Shown: positions 40,466 to 52,774, counted from the first letter of the stretch. The stretch is 64,000 bases of DNA from Strigamia acuminata (GCA_949358305.1 OX442315.1:9946427-10010426); one strand, 5' to 3'. Notes: a model not told the origin generated them from the letters alone. Translations and numbers: made by a program.

Positions 40466-42383
40466 TGTGACGGTGACGACCACAACTCCCATTTAACAAT
40501 GGTACCGGGAATAGATCGCAATAAAATACAGTGAATACAATACGAGATAAATACAAGAGACAATATTATCAACACACTACAGTTTATTGTTGGCAAACAA
40601 TAATATCAAAGCTAATTTATACATAAGACTAATGCCGACATTTGGCCCGTTAAATAACCATTTAAACTATACAACAAGTTAGCCAAATGGCTTTATAATA
40701 ATATCATTACGTGTCCATGGGATGGGAGCCGTTTTCCCATCGCTCGACCTGGTTATAGATGTCATCTAAGCCGGATGGCTGTGTCCTGGAGTCCAATACG
40801 GCTTCGCTGGTTCCTTGGTTCGCTGTGTAATATCATCGCACGTCGATGAATCGAATGATCTGAGAGATGCGGTTGACTCATGTGCACCGCCACAACTTTA
40901 GGTTGGATATTGGTGTAACTAAATGTATTCATTTAGTTATCAATATTCCGCTCTACGAATTATATTTAATTCGTATCGTTGTGTTTTCCTATTTGGATGT
41001 TCTTGTAAATAAGTTATCGCCAACTTAATAATTATATTGAATACAATATATAAGTAATTCGAGTTACTTGACTTGATTTGACTATTTCACTGTTATAAAT
41101 AAAGATAAAGATTAATCTTCCCGTCGCAACACACAATTGCCATCGATTAGAATATACGCCTTGCCATGCAGAACGGTATCAAGCGTCCCCGGCGTCGCAG
41201 CACGGTCGTCCATCAAGTGGTTGACGGTACCACGTACACAAGGGTCGATAGCTCGCGGCTCCGCACAGCAGTTTAATCTCTCGCGGTACTAATAATAGAC
41301 CGACTGCTTTGGCATCGAATACCATGAGAATCAGCTTGCCAAACACTTGGTGCTACTCGTGGTTACTGTAAAACAGACTGCTTTGGCACCATCAGGTGAA
41401 GGAACCAATTCTCAACAATACCGATGCTACTCGTGGTAACGGAATACGTTCATACCGAAAAAGACAACTTGGTCCTGTCCGGAGGATACTGAATTGCACA
41501 ACGGCGGGTTCTCCTTCGGCGTCGCAACCGTAGACTGTAACATTTATGCAACATAATAATCCCAGCACTTCGACTTCAATTGCCGGCGGTGGCATGATTC
41601 TGTAGAATCATGCAACGGTTCTTTGCGAATAAATCAACAAAGAACCAAAAGGTTTTTTACGTGAACAACGAATCATATTTCATAAGTAACAATACCAAAC
41701 AGAAATAATCAAACTGAGCTGCGGAATGGCTGGTTGTTTGGGTTTATATAACCTGACTGGATTAAGGATTAATCCAACTATCCAATTGGAACATTGGTTC
41801 CATGAATTCCTCCAATCCCGTATCACCGGAAGTGGATACGGAGGAGCATTTATGCAAATTATGCTAATCCTTGTTACAACCGGAACTGGATACCCAGGAC
41901 CGGAAATGGGTTCCACCAATCAGATTGATCGGTTGACCGATTGATCGCTAAACATTCTGTCCCGCAGAAATGGAAGTTACATTGTATTTAACAATGTCAG
42001 ATATTTAATATATATTTATATTAATATTTAACACAATTTATTCACTTGATTAAATATACGTTTATATTTAATCATGAGGTTTTCAAGTTCGTATTCGAAT
42101 TTACCGCTAATTGCGATCGCGCCATCTAGTGGCAATATGGAGCATTGACAAATGCGGGTTTTAGCAGACGACTCTTCGTAATTCGGCCGTGATATATTTA
42201 TATCATGTAGAAATGAGTGTTCATTAATAATAAACGAACATCTTTGTATTTGAAACATCCCAAATATCTTTATTTAGGAATTATACCAGTTTTACACAGA
42301 ATATCTTCGAGATATCATGATAATGGCGCAACAGCGCTTCTTTCTAAGAAAATAGGCATTTATAGCCATTGTAAACCGTCACA
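40466..42383 (-). mobile_element. Element A LTR, array copy 2
   Basis: Nearly identical to copies 1 and 3; the period between copies 2 and 3 is 1947 bp. The 29 bp between copies 1 and 2 (40437-40465) are, on the minus strand, AGTATATAATTGTGTTATTA followed by AGGGGGATG. This is the last part of the element A interior, including the polypurine tract. Confidence 0.9.
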
Positions 42384-42412
42384 CATCCCCCTTAATAACA
42401 CAATTATATACT

Positions 42413-44330
42413 TGTGACGGTGACGACCACAACTCCCATTTAACAATGGTACCGGGAATAGATCGCAATAAAATACAGTGAATACAATACGAGATAAATA
42501 CAAGAGACAATATTATCAACACACTACAGTTTATTGTTGGCAAACAATAATATCAAAGCTAATTTATACATAAGACTAATGCCGACATTTGGCCCGTTAA
42601 ATAACCATTTAAACTATACAACAAGTTAGCCAAATGGCTTTATAATAATATCATTACGTGTCCATGGGATGGGAGCCGTTTTCCCATCGCTCGACCTGGT
42701 TATAGATGTCATCTAAGCCGGATGGCTGTGTCCTGGAGTCCAATACGGCTTCGCTGGTTCCTTGGTTCGCTGTGTAATATCATCGCACGTCGATGAATCG
42801 AATGATCTGAGAGATGCGGTTGACTCATGTGCACCGCCACAACTTTAGGTTGGATATTGGTGTAACTAAATGTATTCATTTAGTTATCAATATTCCGCTC
42901 TACGAATTATATTTAATTCGTATCGTTGTGTTTTCCTATTTGGATGTTCTTGTAAATAAGTTATCGCCAACTTAATAATTATATTGAATACAATATATAA
43001 GTAATTCGAGTTACTTGACTTGATTTGACTATTTCACTGTTATAAATAAAGATAAAGATTAATCTTCCCGTCGCAACACACAATTGCCATCGATTAGAAT
43101 ATACGCCTTGCCATGCAGAACGGTATCAAGCGTCCCCGGCGTCGCAGCACGGTCGTCCATCAAGTGGTTGACGGTACCACGTACACAAGGGTCGATAGCT
43201 CGCGGCTCCGCACAGCAGTTTAATCTCTCGCGGTACTAATAATAGACCGACTGCTTTGGCATCGAATACCATGAGAATCAGCTTGCCAAACACTTGGTGC
43301 TACTCGTGGTTACTGTAAAACAGACTGCTTTGGCACCATCAGGTGAAGGAACCAATTCTCAACAATACCAATGCTACTCGTGGTAACGGAATACGTTCAT
43401 ACCGAAAAAGACAACTTGGTCCTGTCCGGAGGATACTGAATTGCACAACGGCGGGTTCTCCTTCGGCGTCGCAACCGTAGACTGTAACATTTATGCAACA
43501 TAATAATCCCAGCACTTCGACTTCAATTGCCGGCGGTGGCATGATTCTGTAGAATCATGCAACGGTTCTTTGCGAATAAATCAACAAAGAACCAAAAGGT
43601 TTTTTACGTGAACAACGAATCATATTTCATAAGTAACAATACCAAACAGAAATAATCAAACTGAGCTGCGGAATGGCTGGTTGTTTGGGTTTATATAACC
43701 TGACTGGATTAAGGATTAATCCAACTATCCAATTGGAACATTGGTTCCATGAATTCCTCCAATCCCGTATCACCGGAAGTGGATACGGAGGAGCATTTAT
43801 GCAAATTATGCTAATCCTTGTTACAACCGGAACTGGATACCCAGGACCGGAAATGGGTTCCACCAATCAGATTGATCGGTTGACCGATTGATCGCTAAAC
43901 ATTCTGTCCCGCAGAAATGGAAGTTACATTGTATTTAACAATGTCAGATATTTAATATATATTTATATTAATATTTAACACAATTTATTCACTTGATTAA
44001 ATATACGTTTATATTTAATCATGAGGTTTTCAAGTTCGTATTCGAATTTACCGCTAATTGCGATCGCGCCATCTAGTGGCAATATGGAGCATTGACAAAT
44101 GCGGGTTTTAGCAGACGACTCTTCGTAATTCGGCCGTGATATATTTATATCATGTAGAAATGAGTGTTCATTAATAATAAACGAACATCTTTGTATTTGA
44201 AACATCCCAAATATCTTTATTTAGGAATTATACCAGTTTTACACAGAATATCTTCGAGATATCATGATAATGGCGCAACAGCGCTTCTTTCTAAGAAAAT
44301 AGGCATTTATAGCCATTGTAAACCGTCACA
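42413..44330 (-). mobile_element. Element A LTR, array copy 3
   Basis: Preceded by the same 29 bp spacer (42384-42412). It ends AACCGTCACA at 44330, directly against a gypsy reverse transcriptase sequence. The bases flanking the three-LTR array (CACCT on the left, AGTAC on the right) do not match, so there is no target duplication for the array as a unit. Confidence 0.9.
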
Positions 44331-44765
44331 AGTACTTTGTCCATCAGTCGTTGAAACGCCATAGGAGTATTCAACAAACCGTAAGGTAACTTCACAAATT
44401 GAAAGGTACCAAGGGGTGTATAAAATGCTGTTTTAGGTCTGTCGAGCGGCGCAATCCGTAATTGGAAACACCCCATCGCCAGATCCAACGTCGAAAAAAA
44501 ATATACTCCCCTCCAGACAAGCCAAAATCATGGGGATCGACGGGACTTGATACCCATCCCTCTCCGTGATAGCATTCAGCTGTCTGAAATCTATACAAGC
44601 GTCAAAGGTTCCATCAGGTAACATACTTACGACTGGCTGGCTCCTATAAACACTGACGCTTTCCTCTATTTCGCCCCTTTTCAGCGCATTACGCACTAAA
44701 CGGCGGAGACCTCTCGCCTCCGCTGGGCACGTGTTTGACTTTGCACGAGAAAGGCGGCGTATCAC
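44331..44765 (-). pseudogene. Second gypsy reverse transcriptase, truncated
   Basis: DACIDFRQLNAITERDGYQV and, in another frame, LGTFQFVKLPYGLLNTP and AFQRLMDKVL are Ty3/gypsy reverse transcriptase blocks in the right order. A shift near 44490 splits them. The sequence ends at the LTR array just before the catalytic YxDD box, so the enzyme cannot be active. The element is different from the gypsy at 11-18 kb. Confidence 0.85.
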
Positions 44766-46059
44766 CCGTGGGGATTAACAACTCCACCGTTGGATGACAA
44801 CCTCCCGTCTTGCTGAAGGTGTGTCCAAACTCGTCGAGAACACGAGTCAGTCTCACTTTCCGCATGTCTTCTATTTTACAGGCTTCCAATAGATCTAATT
44901 GATTGGATGACATCGACAGTGTGGCCGCATCAACGCCGTGCTCCAGCGTGACCCTTGCCCACTTGTCAACATCCGCGCCTTTTTCGTCCAGCTGATCAGG
45001 CTGAGGGGCGAAAGGAAACGTCACTCCCGGATTGTCGATATGATACCAATCATTCCGGGCGATGCGGATTACGATGCCATTCTCGCCGAGCCAACTGCAC
45101 CCGAGAAGGATGAAGTTAGACGCGGAAGGTAGCACTGCAAACCGTAACCAATCAGCTCCCGTCTGCCAGCTGACATGCACGTTCACCGTCCCTACGGGAC
45201 TGGTGACTCTATCGCCCGTCATAACCCTAACAAAATCATCGCAGGGTTTAATCGAGGCTGTCAGTCCGTATTCCTCGGCCGCGGCACTACTCATATACTG
45301 CCCAGAAGCAGCAGAATCCATGAGTGCCACCGCGCTGCGGTCGGAAAAGCGAATGTCAACGAACGGGAGAGGCAAATCCTTTCCCAGTCCGGCCACGTTC
45401 ACAGTATCCCAGACCGCACCAACGGCTAAGCCGACAAAACAAACTTGACCGGGCGACGAGCCGTCTGTTACGACGCCTTCGTCTGCTTCAGTCGTTCTTA
45501 GAGCTTGGGAGGGCGAGATCCGGTCGTAGAGTTTGGCGGGGTCAACCACGTCGTTCCCCGCGATCAGATCTGGCGCTCCTCCCTGCTCACCTTCGACATC
45601 CGAGTCGTCCTGAGCAACGGCTTGAGCAATAGCCGCTCTCCTGGACAATTCAAAGATGCGTTTTGAAAAATCGTTCCGGAGTGAAACGGTGGATCTTGCC
45701 CAAGCTTCCACCATTTCGGTAACTTCCTTCTGAGCGCGAGCAGCTGCTTTACGCGCCCGCTTCGCTGCAAAGTTGGACCAACGCGCGCTGCTACGGGCAG
45801 CGGCGGCGCCAAGCACTGCCTGCCGCCTGTCGCGTTGATATTCTTTAATGATTCTCACGACGTCATCCTGCGTCTTCAAATCGCATGGATAAACGTCGCA
45901 CAGAATGGCCAGTTCTCTGGCCCAAGCCGGGTCAAGTTCCGTGCTTGCCATTCTTTTTCCGATTTTTGTCAGTGGTATCTCGTGAGTGTGATCAAGACCA
46001 CGTACAAGCCAGGAGTGGGGAATTATTCGAAAACTTCTCCACTTCCAATAAACAAACAA
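44689..46059 (-). pseudogene. Second gypsy gag-protease region
   Basis: The 456-residue frame has a helical, Ala/Arg-rich gag-like N-terminal part, with a plausible start at MASTELDPAWARELA near 45950. From about residue 225 it holds a retropepsin-like domain: FVDIRFSDRSAVALMDSAASGQ, with Asp-Ser-Ala in place of the usual Asp-Ser/Thr-Gly, and later FILLGCSWLGENG, the usual ILG-type strand. It ends by a shift close to the start of the reverse transcriptase. No zinc knuckle is seen. GC content is higher than in the surroundings, as in the ORF at 8750-9760. Confidence 0.7.
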
Positions 46060-46485
46060 ACGTCAGGGTCACCTTAACCAATCACCGCCGCCTACAACTA
46101 GGTCAACCGTAATTTGCAAAAAGGTTCCAGTTTCCCTTCAGATGGAATGTCCAACCACCGGCCATGTGTTGGACCTTCGGGCGCCTTTACGGAGCTTCAA
46201 AGATCTACAAGGCTACTTTTAGTAATTTGGCAATGAAGCATCTGGTGAAGACAAAAGGTATGCACCAGGGGTGTCATCCTGTTCTTTCATCAGAGTTTAC
46301 GCTCTTAGGGTTAAAAGTCGATTAAGCAGAAGAACTGCGAGGTCAATGGTTCAATACCCTGACTGCGTCATGCAAATCTGCTACTGATTTAAAATGTACT
46401 ATAAAGAATAAAACATAATAAATTATTACGAGATAGTTTTAATTATTGAACAACAATAAAAACAACAAATTTTGGCTCATCTCTG
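46060..46485. other. Stretch right of the second gypsy, no gene
   Basis: It may contain the 5' end of the gypsy element, but no LTR copy is present for comparison. A B-box-like GGTTCAATACC occurs near 46349 without a convincing A box. Confidence 0.35.
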
Positions 46486-46700
46486 CGCCCCAAAATATAA
46501 AATTAGCGGTTAAACTTTGGTATTTTTAATCCACGCCCCAAAATAAAAAATTAGCGAACACTTTTTGGTATTTTTAATCCACGCCCCAAAAAATAAAAAA
46601 TTAGCGAACACCTTTCTGGCATTTATCCACGCCCCAGAAGATAGAAACTGGCGAACACCTTTCCGGCATTTATCCACGCCCCAGAAGATAGAAATGGGCG
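46486..46700. repeat. Degenerate tandem repeat of about 50 bp
   Basis: Blocks of the form CCACGCCCCAAAATAAAAAA-TTAGCGAACACTTTTTGGTA-TTTTTAAT recur four to five times, with the last units changed to CCACGCCCCAGAAGATAGAAA. The reading frames over this part simply follow the repeat. Confidence 0.8.
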
Positions 46701-48942
46701 ACTGGAAGTTTACTGACACTCCCAAACTAACAAACACAATGCACGGTTTGTCTTTCCCTTCGCGTTCTAAATTATTCACGCCAGAACCAAGTAGAAAAAA
46801 CTGCGTATATCGATTTTTCGTGGCATTTTCTCATCGCGCCCCACAGCTTCGATGCTAAGGTCGTACGTTTTCCTTTGCGCTGGTGTATACGTCTGCCACC
46901 AGTTTTAACCCCTGCTGAAAACGCTAAAATCGCGTATTTTAGGCTTCCTTTGGCATAGCTAGCTCAAGCACCAAATTCACACCCAAAACACCATCAAGGT
47001 CGCGATAACCCTGATGAGGCAAAAATCGACTCAGTCACCTCAGACAAGGAGTGAAGAGAAATCGGCGACTGAATCTGGATTAGACCGGGCAGAGTACTGT
47101 TGAACACAGTTCAACGCCAGGATGTGTTAGGTCCACACCCCAGGAGTGTCACATTCCCAACCTAATCCGGATATGAAAATAGAGTAGAAATAGTATAAGA
47201 GAAAGGTTAGGAGAAAAATGTGGCGTGTATCACAAAATGATCCACACACAGCACATTGAAAACAAAGATAAAAAGATGTTGAGCTGGATTCACGGTCTCT
47301 TTTCAAAGCCGTTAGCCACCCAATTCGTGTTTGCAAACATCCCACGCGCGGTCCGAAAGCAAACACCATTAGGCTCGACACCCAAGCAGTCCCCTGCAAG
47401 GGCCGCCCTCCCCGCTATCCGAGACCCAATTTCGACAGAATGGCAGCGAAATTGACAAAAATGTGCCATAAGTGGCCACAAAAACACAAAAAAGCCAAAA
47501 TCATGCCAAACTGCTTCCACCAGTGCCCGGGACAGGGTTGGAAACCCAGTCTCCGTGTGCTCCAAGGAAGTACGTGCGCCTGTGATTCAAAAGATTACTC
47601 AAACCGCTGAAACCAGGAATGTACCTCTGGCCAGTAATGAACAGAGCTTCCCTAAATATACTGCATTAGTTTATCATCGTCCGGGCGAGGCACAGGGCTG
47701 AACCGGGATATACTGCACCCAGCAGCATGCCTGCCCGCCACAACAACACCACAATTACATTTCCCGCCAAAAGAACACACTCGGAAAAGGCACCAAATCG
47801 CCCGACCCTGAGAGAGAAATCAAGGAACCAAATCCACCAATTGTCCGGTGTGGTGCCGACCCTCTAAGACACTCAACAGCCACTCTCAATTGCCCTTGAG
47901 ATGATGAAACAGATCTATCCCAACACCCCAAACCACAAAAACTGAGCACCCCCAACTGGTTCCTCCCTCTATAGGTTGCGCACCAGGAAATGAAAAATTA
48001 TAAAATAATAAAAAATGGCATCAAGCTCATGTGTTGGTTGGCCATTGTCGTCCCAAGACGATTAAAGGAAACATCCAGGTTGACTCCAGCCAAAACCAAG
48101 CACATAAACAAAACATACCTACAAAAAAAAATAAAAATGGTATTAGACTAATGTGTTGGTTGGTTACTGGCATTGTAAAGCGGACCTCAGTTAGAACACA
48201 AAAAAAAACAAGTCAAACAAATTCTAGCCAGACCAACAAAAAAGAAAAATTACCATAAAACAAAAGAAAATTGCACAAATCTCCCAAAAATCTGAGCAAT
48301 ACCCAGCTCAAACCAAGGAAAAAATGTGGCAGAAGAAAAACAAATGTTTCCCAACCCGGCACCAAAATAGACACACAGTGCAATTGAAAAATAAAGACAA
48401 AAGCACTGCGAGGTCAAGTCAGTACAAGGGGGGAAAAACACAAAAGATAAGACACCGCGACATGCACCCCTGTGACTGACCGAGGGGTGAGCAAATCTCC
48501 CAAAGCCAATTAGAGAAACACATATCACAATGTTTTGGTTGGTTGCAGTGCGTCTGAAAAAATTAATTTCAGAGCCCCAACCACACCAGCACTGAGAAAA
48601 ATACAATTTAACAACCTTCAAATGAAAAAGCACCCCGCCTCCCACAACTAAACCCACCAGGACCTAAAGTGGTAAGCAGAACACCCCTTCAATTCCGGTC
48701 ATAAAAAAGCAATTAACCCAAGTCCAAAACAAAGAAAAATGAAAAACAATACAATTGACCCCCGCCAAAAAATAAGCCAAACGACACAACACTTCAAAAC
48801 ATAAAGTAAAACGTTCTGCAACAAAAAAAATTGAAACAAAAAGCTAACCACAATGAAACAAAGGGTTGAGCACAAAGCAAAACAAAATGGCGGATCAAAA
48901 AAAAAACTTTCCAAGTTCAAATCTCGGACAGGGCCCTCAATT
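46701..48942. other. Long stretch without a supported gene
   Basis: The plus strand is rich in A and C over 47.2-48.9 kb. The words TGTTGGTTGGTT / TTGGTTGGTTGC recur near 48031, 48151, 48535 and again at 49038. Minus-strand frames here are T-rich and lack family features. It may be a decayed mobile element. I see no splice pattern or motif that would support a gene. Confidence 0.4.
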
Positions 48943-49537
48943 GTGACTGGTATGGTCTCGCCAATGTAACTAGGGGACTAATCACACTGGGTAGGGACGC
49001 ATACATCACGTAATAATAACAAGATTCCCACAATATTGGTTGGTTGGCCTTTATTGTTGTTGTCTAGGGGTATGGGGAATCCCGTTACCCGTTGCAGGGG
49101 CGCCACGAAGGCGCGCCGCACCGGCAACCGGCCCGTCACACACTGGGCAGAAGTCCAATGTGTGACGTGGTCGGTTCGACTTAACATTCATGTCGCGCTT
49201 ACCTGCGACCCGCGTATCTGCTCATGGAGGCTGCACTACGGACTCCACCATAGCACTGAGGATCAACGTGGTGAATGGTGAGGAGTGTGGGGTTCAACCT
49301 GGGACACTTCTCGTCCCTCTCGATGACTACTTCTCCTCTCTGGGAGCTGCTGCAGACACGTCCTTCTCAGGCCGTGTCCAACACTCAACTCTCCTCTCAC
49401 ACTCCACTCCCTCCTCACCACACCGCTCCCCTCCCTCCTCCCCGGGCTAGGTCAATCACCCACAGAGGGGTTGACCTTGGGGGCCGTATGGTGGTGTGTG
49501 GCAGTGCCGCAGGTCACCCAGGTGGCCTGACGGTCAC
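48943..49537 (+). repeat. Dispersed repeat family D, copy 2
   Basis: Begins TGACTGGTATGGTC and shares AGGGACGCATACATCACG, CACACTGGGCAGAAGTCC, GTGGTGAATGGTGAGGAG and the end GGTGGCCTGACGGTC with the other family D copies. A stretch near 49020-49100 with TTGGTTGGTTGGCC and a C-rich part has no counterpart in copy 4. Confidence 0.7.
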
Positions 49538-49693
49538 AAAACGAAAAACAGAAAGCTGAAAAGATAAATTGCAATTTGAATCATTTTTGTAGTGTATACC
49601 TCAGTTGCTCGACCACTTGAAGCCCTCCGTGCATTATTGACTCTTTCGACAACTATACCACATTCTGTCAACTATAAATGATTTTAATTTTTA

Positions 49694-51025
49694 TTATGGT
49701 ATTTTTATTTTTATTAAATTGTGTAAATAAGGAACCTCATTTTGCAGTAGAAAAAACTGTCTTTTCCAGTGGGAAATTTCTGATTGTAAAGTCGATACTT
49801 GATTGTTTAAGACGTCCAGCTGAGGGCATTGTTTAGACACAAGCCTCGGTGCAATTTTATCAGCAACTTGAGTAATTTCTTCAAGAAGATCCTGAATAAA
49901 AAAAATAATGCAACAGCTTGGAAAATCACTGGATTGGCCAGCATTGTACCGCTTCAAATAAATGTCCGGGCGTTTTTTTTTAATTTTTTGAGTTAGACCC
50001 AGGCACCTATTTGAACCCGGGCGTTTATTCAGGCCTGGCAGTTTTTAAAAAGATTACCGATTTTCTAAAAACAATTGGTGATTTTTATTTGTAAAAATCA
50101 ATAATTTTCTTTAGAAATCTCAGATTGAAGAAATCAATAATTTTTTTTACGAAAAATCAGAATTTTGAGAATTCCTCCCCAGTCCCTACTATGACCACAC
50201 TGGCGCCTAAACGAGCCTGGCGCCAATTTGAAGCGGTATGTTGATATCATTGAAATGATTAGGTAACAATCTCAGCCAATCGCAATACAATCTAGGAAAT
50301 GAGTTAGTCAGAAAAAAAGACATTTTTTCATACAAAAATGAATTTTTTCAAACAAAAATGAATTTTTTCACACAAAAATTTATTTTTTCTCACAAATTCA
50401 TTTTTTCGCACAAAAATGTTTTTAGGACCCCACGTATAGAAACTAGAGTCAATTTGATTTAATTTACATTTCTGCTTATTCGGATTGTCTTTTCAGTTCC
50501 GTTAATATCACTCGCTGCCGCTCCACTAACATAAAATGTGGTACCTGTAATTTAAATTCAAATTCGATTTATTTACAAACACTAAATTAAAACAAAAACT
50601 ATCACAACTTACTGTAACTAACTTTAGCTTTTTTTTCCATCAAATTTCCAAATTCAGAACTGTGGTCCCTTTTTTGCCTTCTTGGCAACATCTAAACAGA
50701 TAAAAATTACATAATGTGCCATAATGTCTATCAGCAATACAGGTATTTATCAAAATTAATTCAGTTTATTACCTTTTCTTCCTCAGACATTTGTGTTTGG
50801 TTGAAGCACACGATGTCGATGCGCTGGAAAACGTTGCGGATTAATAACGCTAAAAACAAATAAAAATCAATGAATACAGTACTTGTTGTGTCAAATGATT
50901 TCGGGGGATACTTGGCAAGAATTTTTGTTATATTATTAATTCATGTTTTAGGCAAAAAGAAGAAAAATCTCAAAGTTTTTACTCACCGGTTCCGGATACA
51001 AATTTCCGAATAAGTGCGCCGCCAT
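49694..51025 (-). CDS. Unrecognised gene, about 123 aa, five exons
   Basis: Spliced model on the minus strand: a leading exon 50987-51025; exon 2 at 50773-50849; exon 3 at 50613-50691; exon 4 at 50468-50544; exon 5 at 49694-49891. All borders are GT/AG, and the phases of exons 2 to 5 agree with a start at MSEEEK (ATG at 50788-50790). The upstream ATG in exon 1 would run into a stop when joined to exon 2, so exon 1 is likely 5' untranslated. The protein is basic at first (MLPRRQKRDHSS), has a middle part with FYVSGAAASDINGTEKTIR, and ends in a predicted coiled coil (DLLEEITQVADKIAP, VSTLQSEISHWKRQFFLLQ). A TTTATT (AATAAA on the minus strand) lies just past the stop. No family is recognised. 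Confidence 0.5.
49949..50236. mobile_element. MITE with TA flanks in an intron
   Basis: CCGCTTCAAAT at the left end and ATTTGAAGCGG at the right end are inverted copies, flanked by TA at 49947-49948 and 50237-50238. The inside holds CGGGCG / GCCTGGCG words. It lies in the last intron of the minus-strand gene. Confidence 0.65.
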
Positions 51026-51283
51026 CTTTGTGTGAAAATTTCAACTATCCAATACGGTAGACTATGAACACAAATTCAAATTATCCTTTTTATTTTATTT
51101 TATGATGTCAGCAAATTTGAATAGAATTTGAACAAAACATCATACATTCTCAAAAAATTTTCGATAATTTTGTAAAAATACAAAAGTGAAATCAGATTTC
51201 ATTCAGATTTACACTAGAGACATCTATCGGCACATTTCAAGAACAGAAAATCAAACAGCCTCGCTTCCTTCGTAGCAGCCATC
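51026..51283. promoter_or_regulatory. Divergent promoter region between two genes
   Basis: This 258 bp stretch separates the first exon of the minus-strand gene from the RidA start codon. It is AT-rich on the left and has GCCTCGCTTCCTTCGTAGCAG just before the RidA ATG. No clear TATA box is seen for either side. The head-to-head layout suggests shared control. Confidence 0.45.
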
Positions 51284-52774
51284 ATGCGGTTTCTGTCGTG
51301 GCTCCTTTTCGTGTTAACACACTACTTTTATCGTCGCCATCGAAGTCGAATTCTGCCAACATCTGTAGTAGTAAGAAAAATAATCAACTCACCCGATGCT
51401 CCAGAGGCATTTGGACCATTAAGGTCATAATAACACATTATTTAAGATTTAACGAATGAATTAATTGAACTTATTTTTCTTTATTTTTCTTTGCAGTCAA
51501 GCTGTTTTAGTTAATAGAACTTTGTACATATCAGGACAACTTGGAATGGATCCAGTCTCTGGGAATATTGTTGATGGGGGTGCAGCTGTACAAGCCCAAC
51601 AAGTGAAACACATTTCGATGGCTATTGCATTTATTTGTATTAGTAGTTTAAATAATAGCAATATTTTTGCAGGCTTTAGAAAATATTGGTCACATTTTAA
51701 AAGCTGCTGGAGCAAATTATGAATCAGGTTTATGCACTATTTAATCGATAGTTAATGTGTTTAATTATGCACATTTTTATGTAGGGTAGTTGTGAAAAGT
51801 ACAGTGTTGTTAACAGACATGGATGATTTTGCATCTGTCAGCGACGTTTATCAACAATGTGAAGTTTTAAAGACAAATACACATATATATATAGGGTTTT
51901 TACAAAGTTATTAGACAATTTAAAAAAAATTTGTTTGCTAACTTTAGGTGGTCATAAAATAATTATTTTTGCATATTACAGCGTAGGCTGCGTAGCCCGG
52001 ACATAGGACGGGACCCAGAAACTTGTCCGGTCTAGGGAATGTCTGGATGGAAGAGGAGATTTAATATTGCTGGGTATTGGGCGGGACCACATCAGGCCCT
52101 CCAAACTGTCCGGACCACACAGCTGTCCGGACGGTGCTATGTTCGGGCTATGCAGCCTACACGGTAATACTTAATAGGTTCACACCTAGGGTCAATTTTG
52201 ACTTCCAAAAGTGTTTTTATTTTTTTTTTCGAAAACTAAAGGGATTTTTTTTTTTTAAATTCGTGACAAACAATAAAAAAAATAATAGAATTAAAAGTTA
52301 CAACAAAAATAATTGTGAAAAAAATTTTTTTATGCTTTGACAAATATCAAATTGGTTAAATTTCTTTATAAACACGAAATAGTCAAAGAATATAATCATT
52401 TTCACACGCTTGTGGAAAATTCTTTTTGGCTTTGGATCAAAAATGTAACATTTATGTAACATTTTTGTTGTTATTGTCATGAATTTTTTTTAAATTGTCT
52501 AAGGGCTATATGGACAACCTGTATATGTATAAATCAATATTATTTAAAATTTCTAAAACAAAAATATTTCTGTTCGTATTCAGATTTCAAGACCAGATAT
52601 CCAGCCAGAGCAACTTACCAGGTTGCAGCATTGCCAAAGGTAGAAACTCATGAGTGGCAAAATGTTATATTTATTACAAATTGAAGAATACTTAATAGTG
52701 ATTTTTATTTTTCACAGGGTGGGAAAGTAGAAATTGAAGCTGTAGCAGTTGTTGGCACAATTCTAAATTTATAG
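51284..52774 (+). CDS. RidA: RidA / YjgF / UK114 family enamine-imine deaminase, six exons
   Basis: RidA enzymes hydrolyse reactive enamine/imine intermediates such as 2-aminoacrylate released by PLP enzymes, in cytosol or mitochondria. Exons: 51284-51423, 51497-51602, 51673-51727, 51790-51858, 52584-52639, 52718-52774. All have GT/AG borders and matching phases, and together give about 160 residues. Family hallmarks are VRKIINSPDAPEAFGP, LYISGQLGMDPVSG, LENIGHILKAAG, VVKSTVLLTDMDDF and PARATYQVAALP with the substrate-binding Arg, ending VEIEAVAVVGTI. Two oddities are seen. The usual GPYSQA reads GPLSQA at the exon 1/2 join. The first 28 residues (MRFLSWLLFVLTHYFYRRHRS..) are extra compared with the common length of about 137. 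They are hydrophobic then basic and could be a mitochondrial or membrane-targeting segment. AATAAA is at 52824-52829. Confidence 0.9.
51983..52160. mobile_element. MITE in the fourth intron of the RidA gene
   Basis: GTAGGCTGCGTAGCCCGGAC at the left is matched by an inverted GTAGGCTGCATAGCCCGAAC at the right. Inside, the word TGTCCGG is repeated. It is strongly GC-richer than the rest of the intron. An outer ATTAC / GTAAT pair may extend the ends to about 51976-52168. Confidence 0.65.

Noticed and set aside
46349-46360. B-box-like GGTTCAATACC as a tRNA gene
   Set aside because: No matching A box, no cloverleaf arms and no acceptor pairing.
48250-48657. 135-residue minus-strand ORF
   Set aside because: Composition follows the T-rich strand; no family features, splice sites or neighbours support it.
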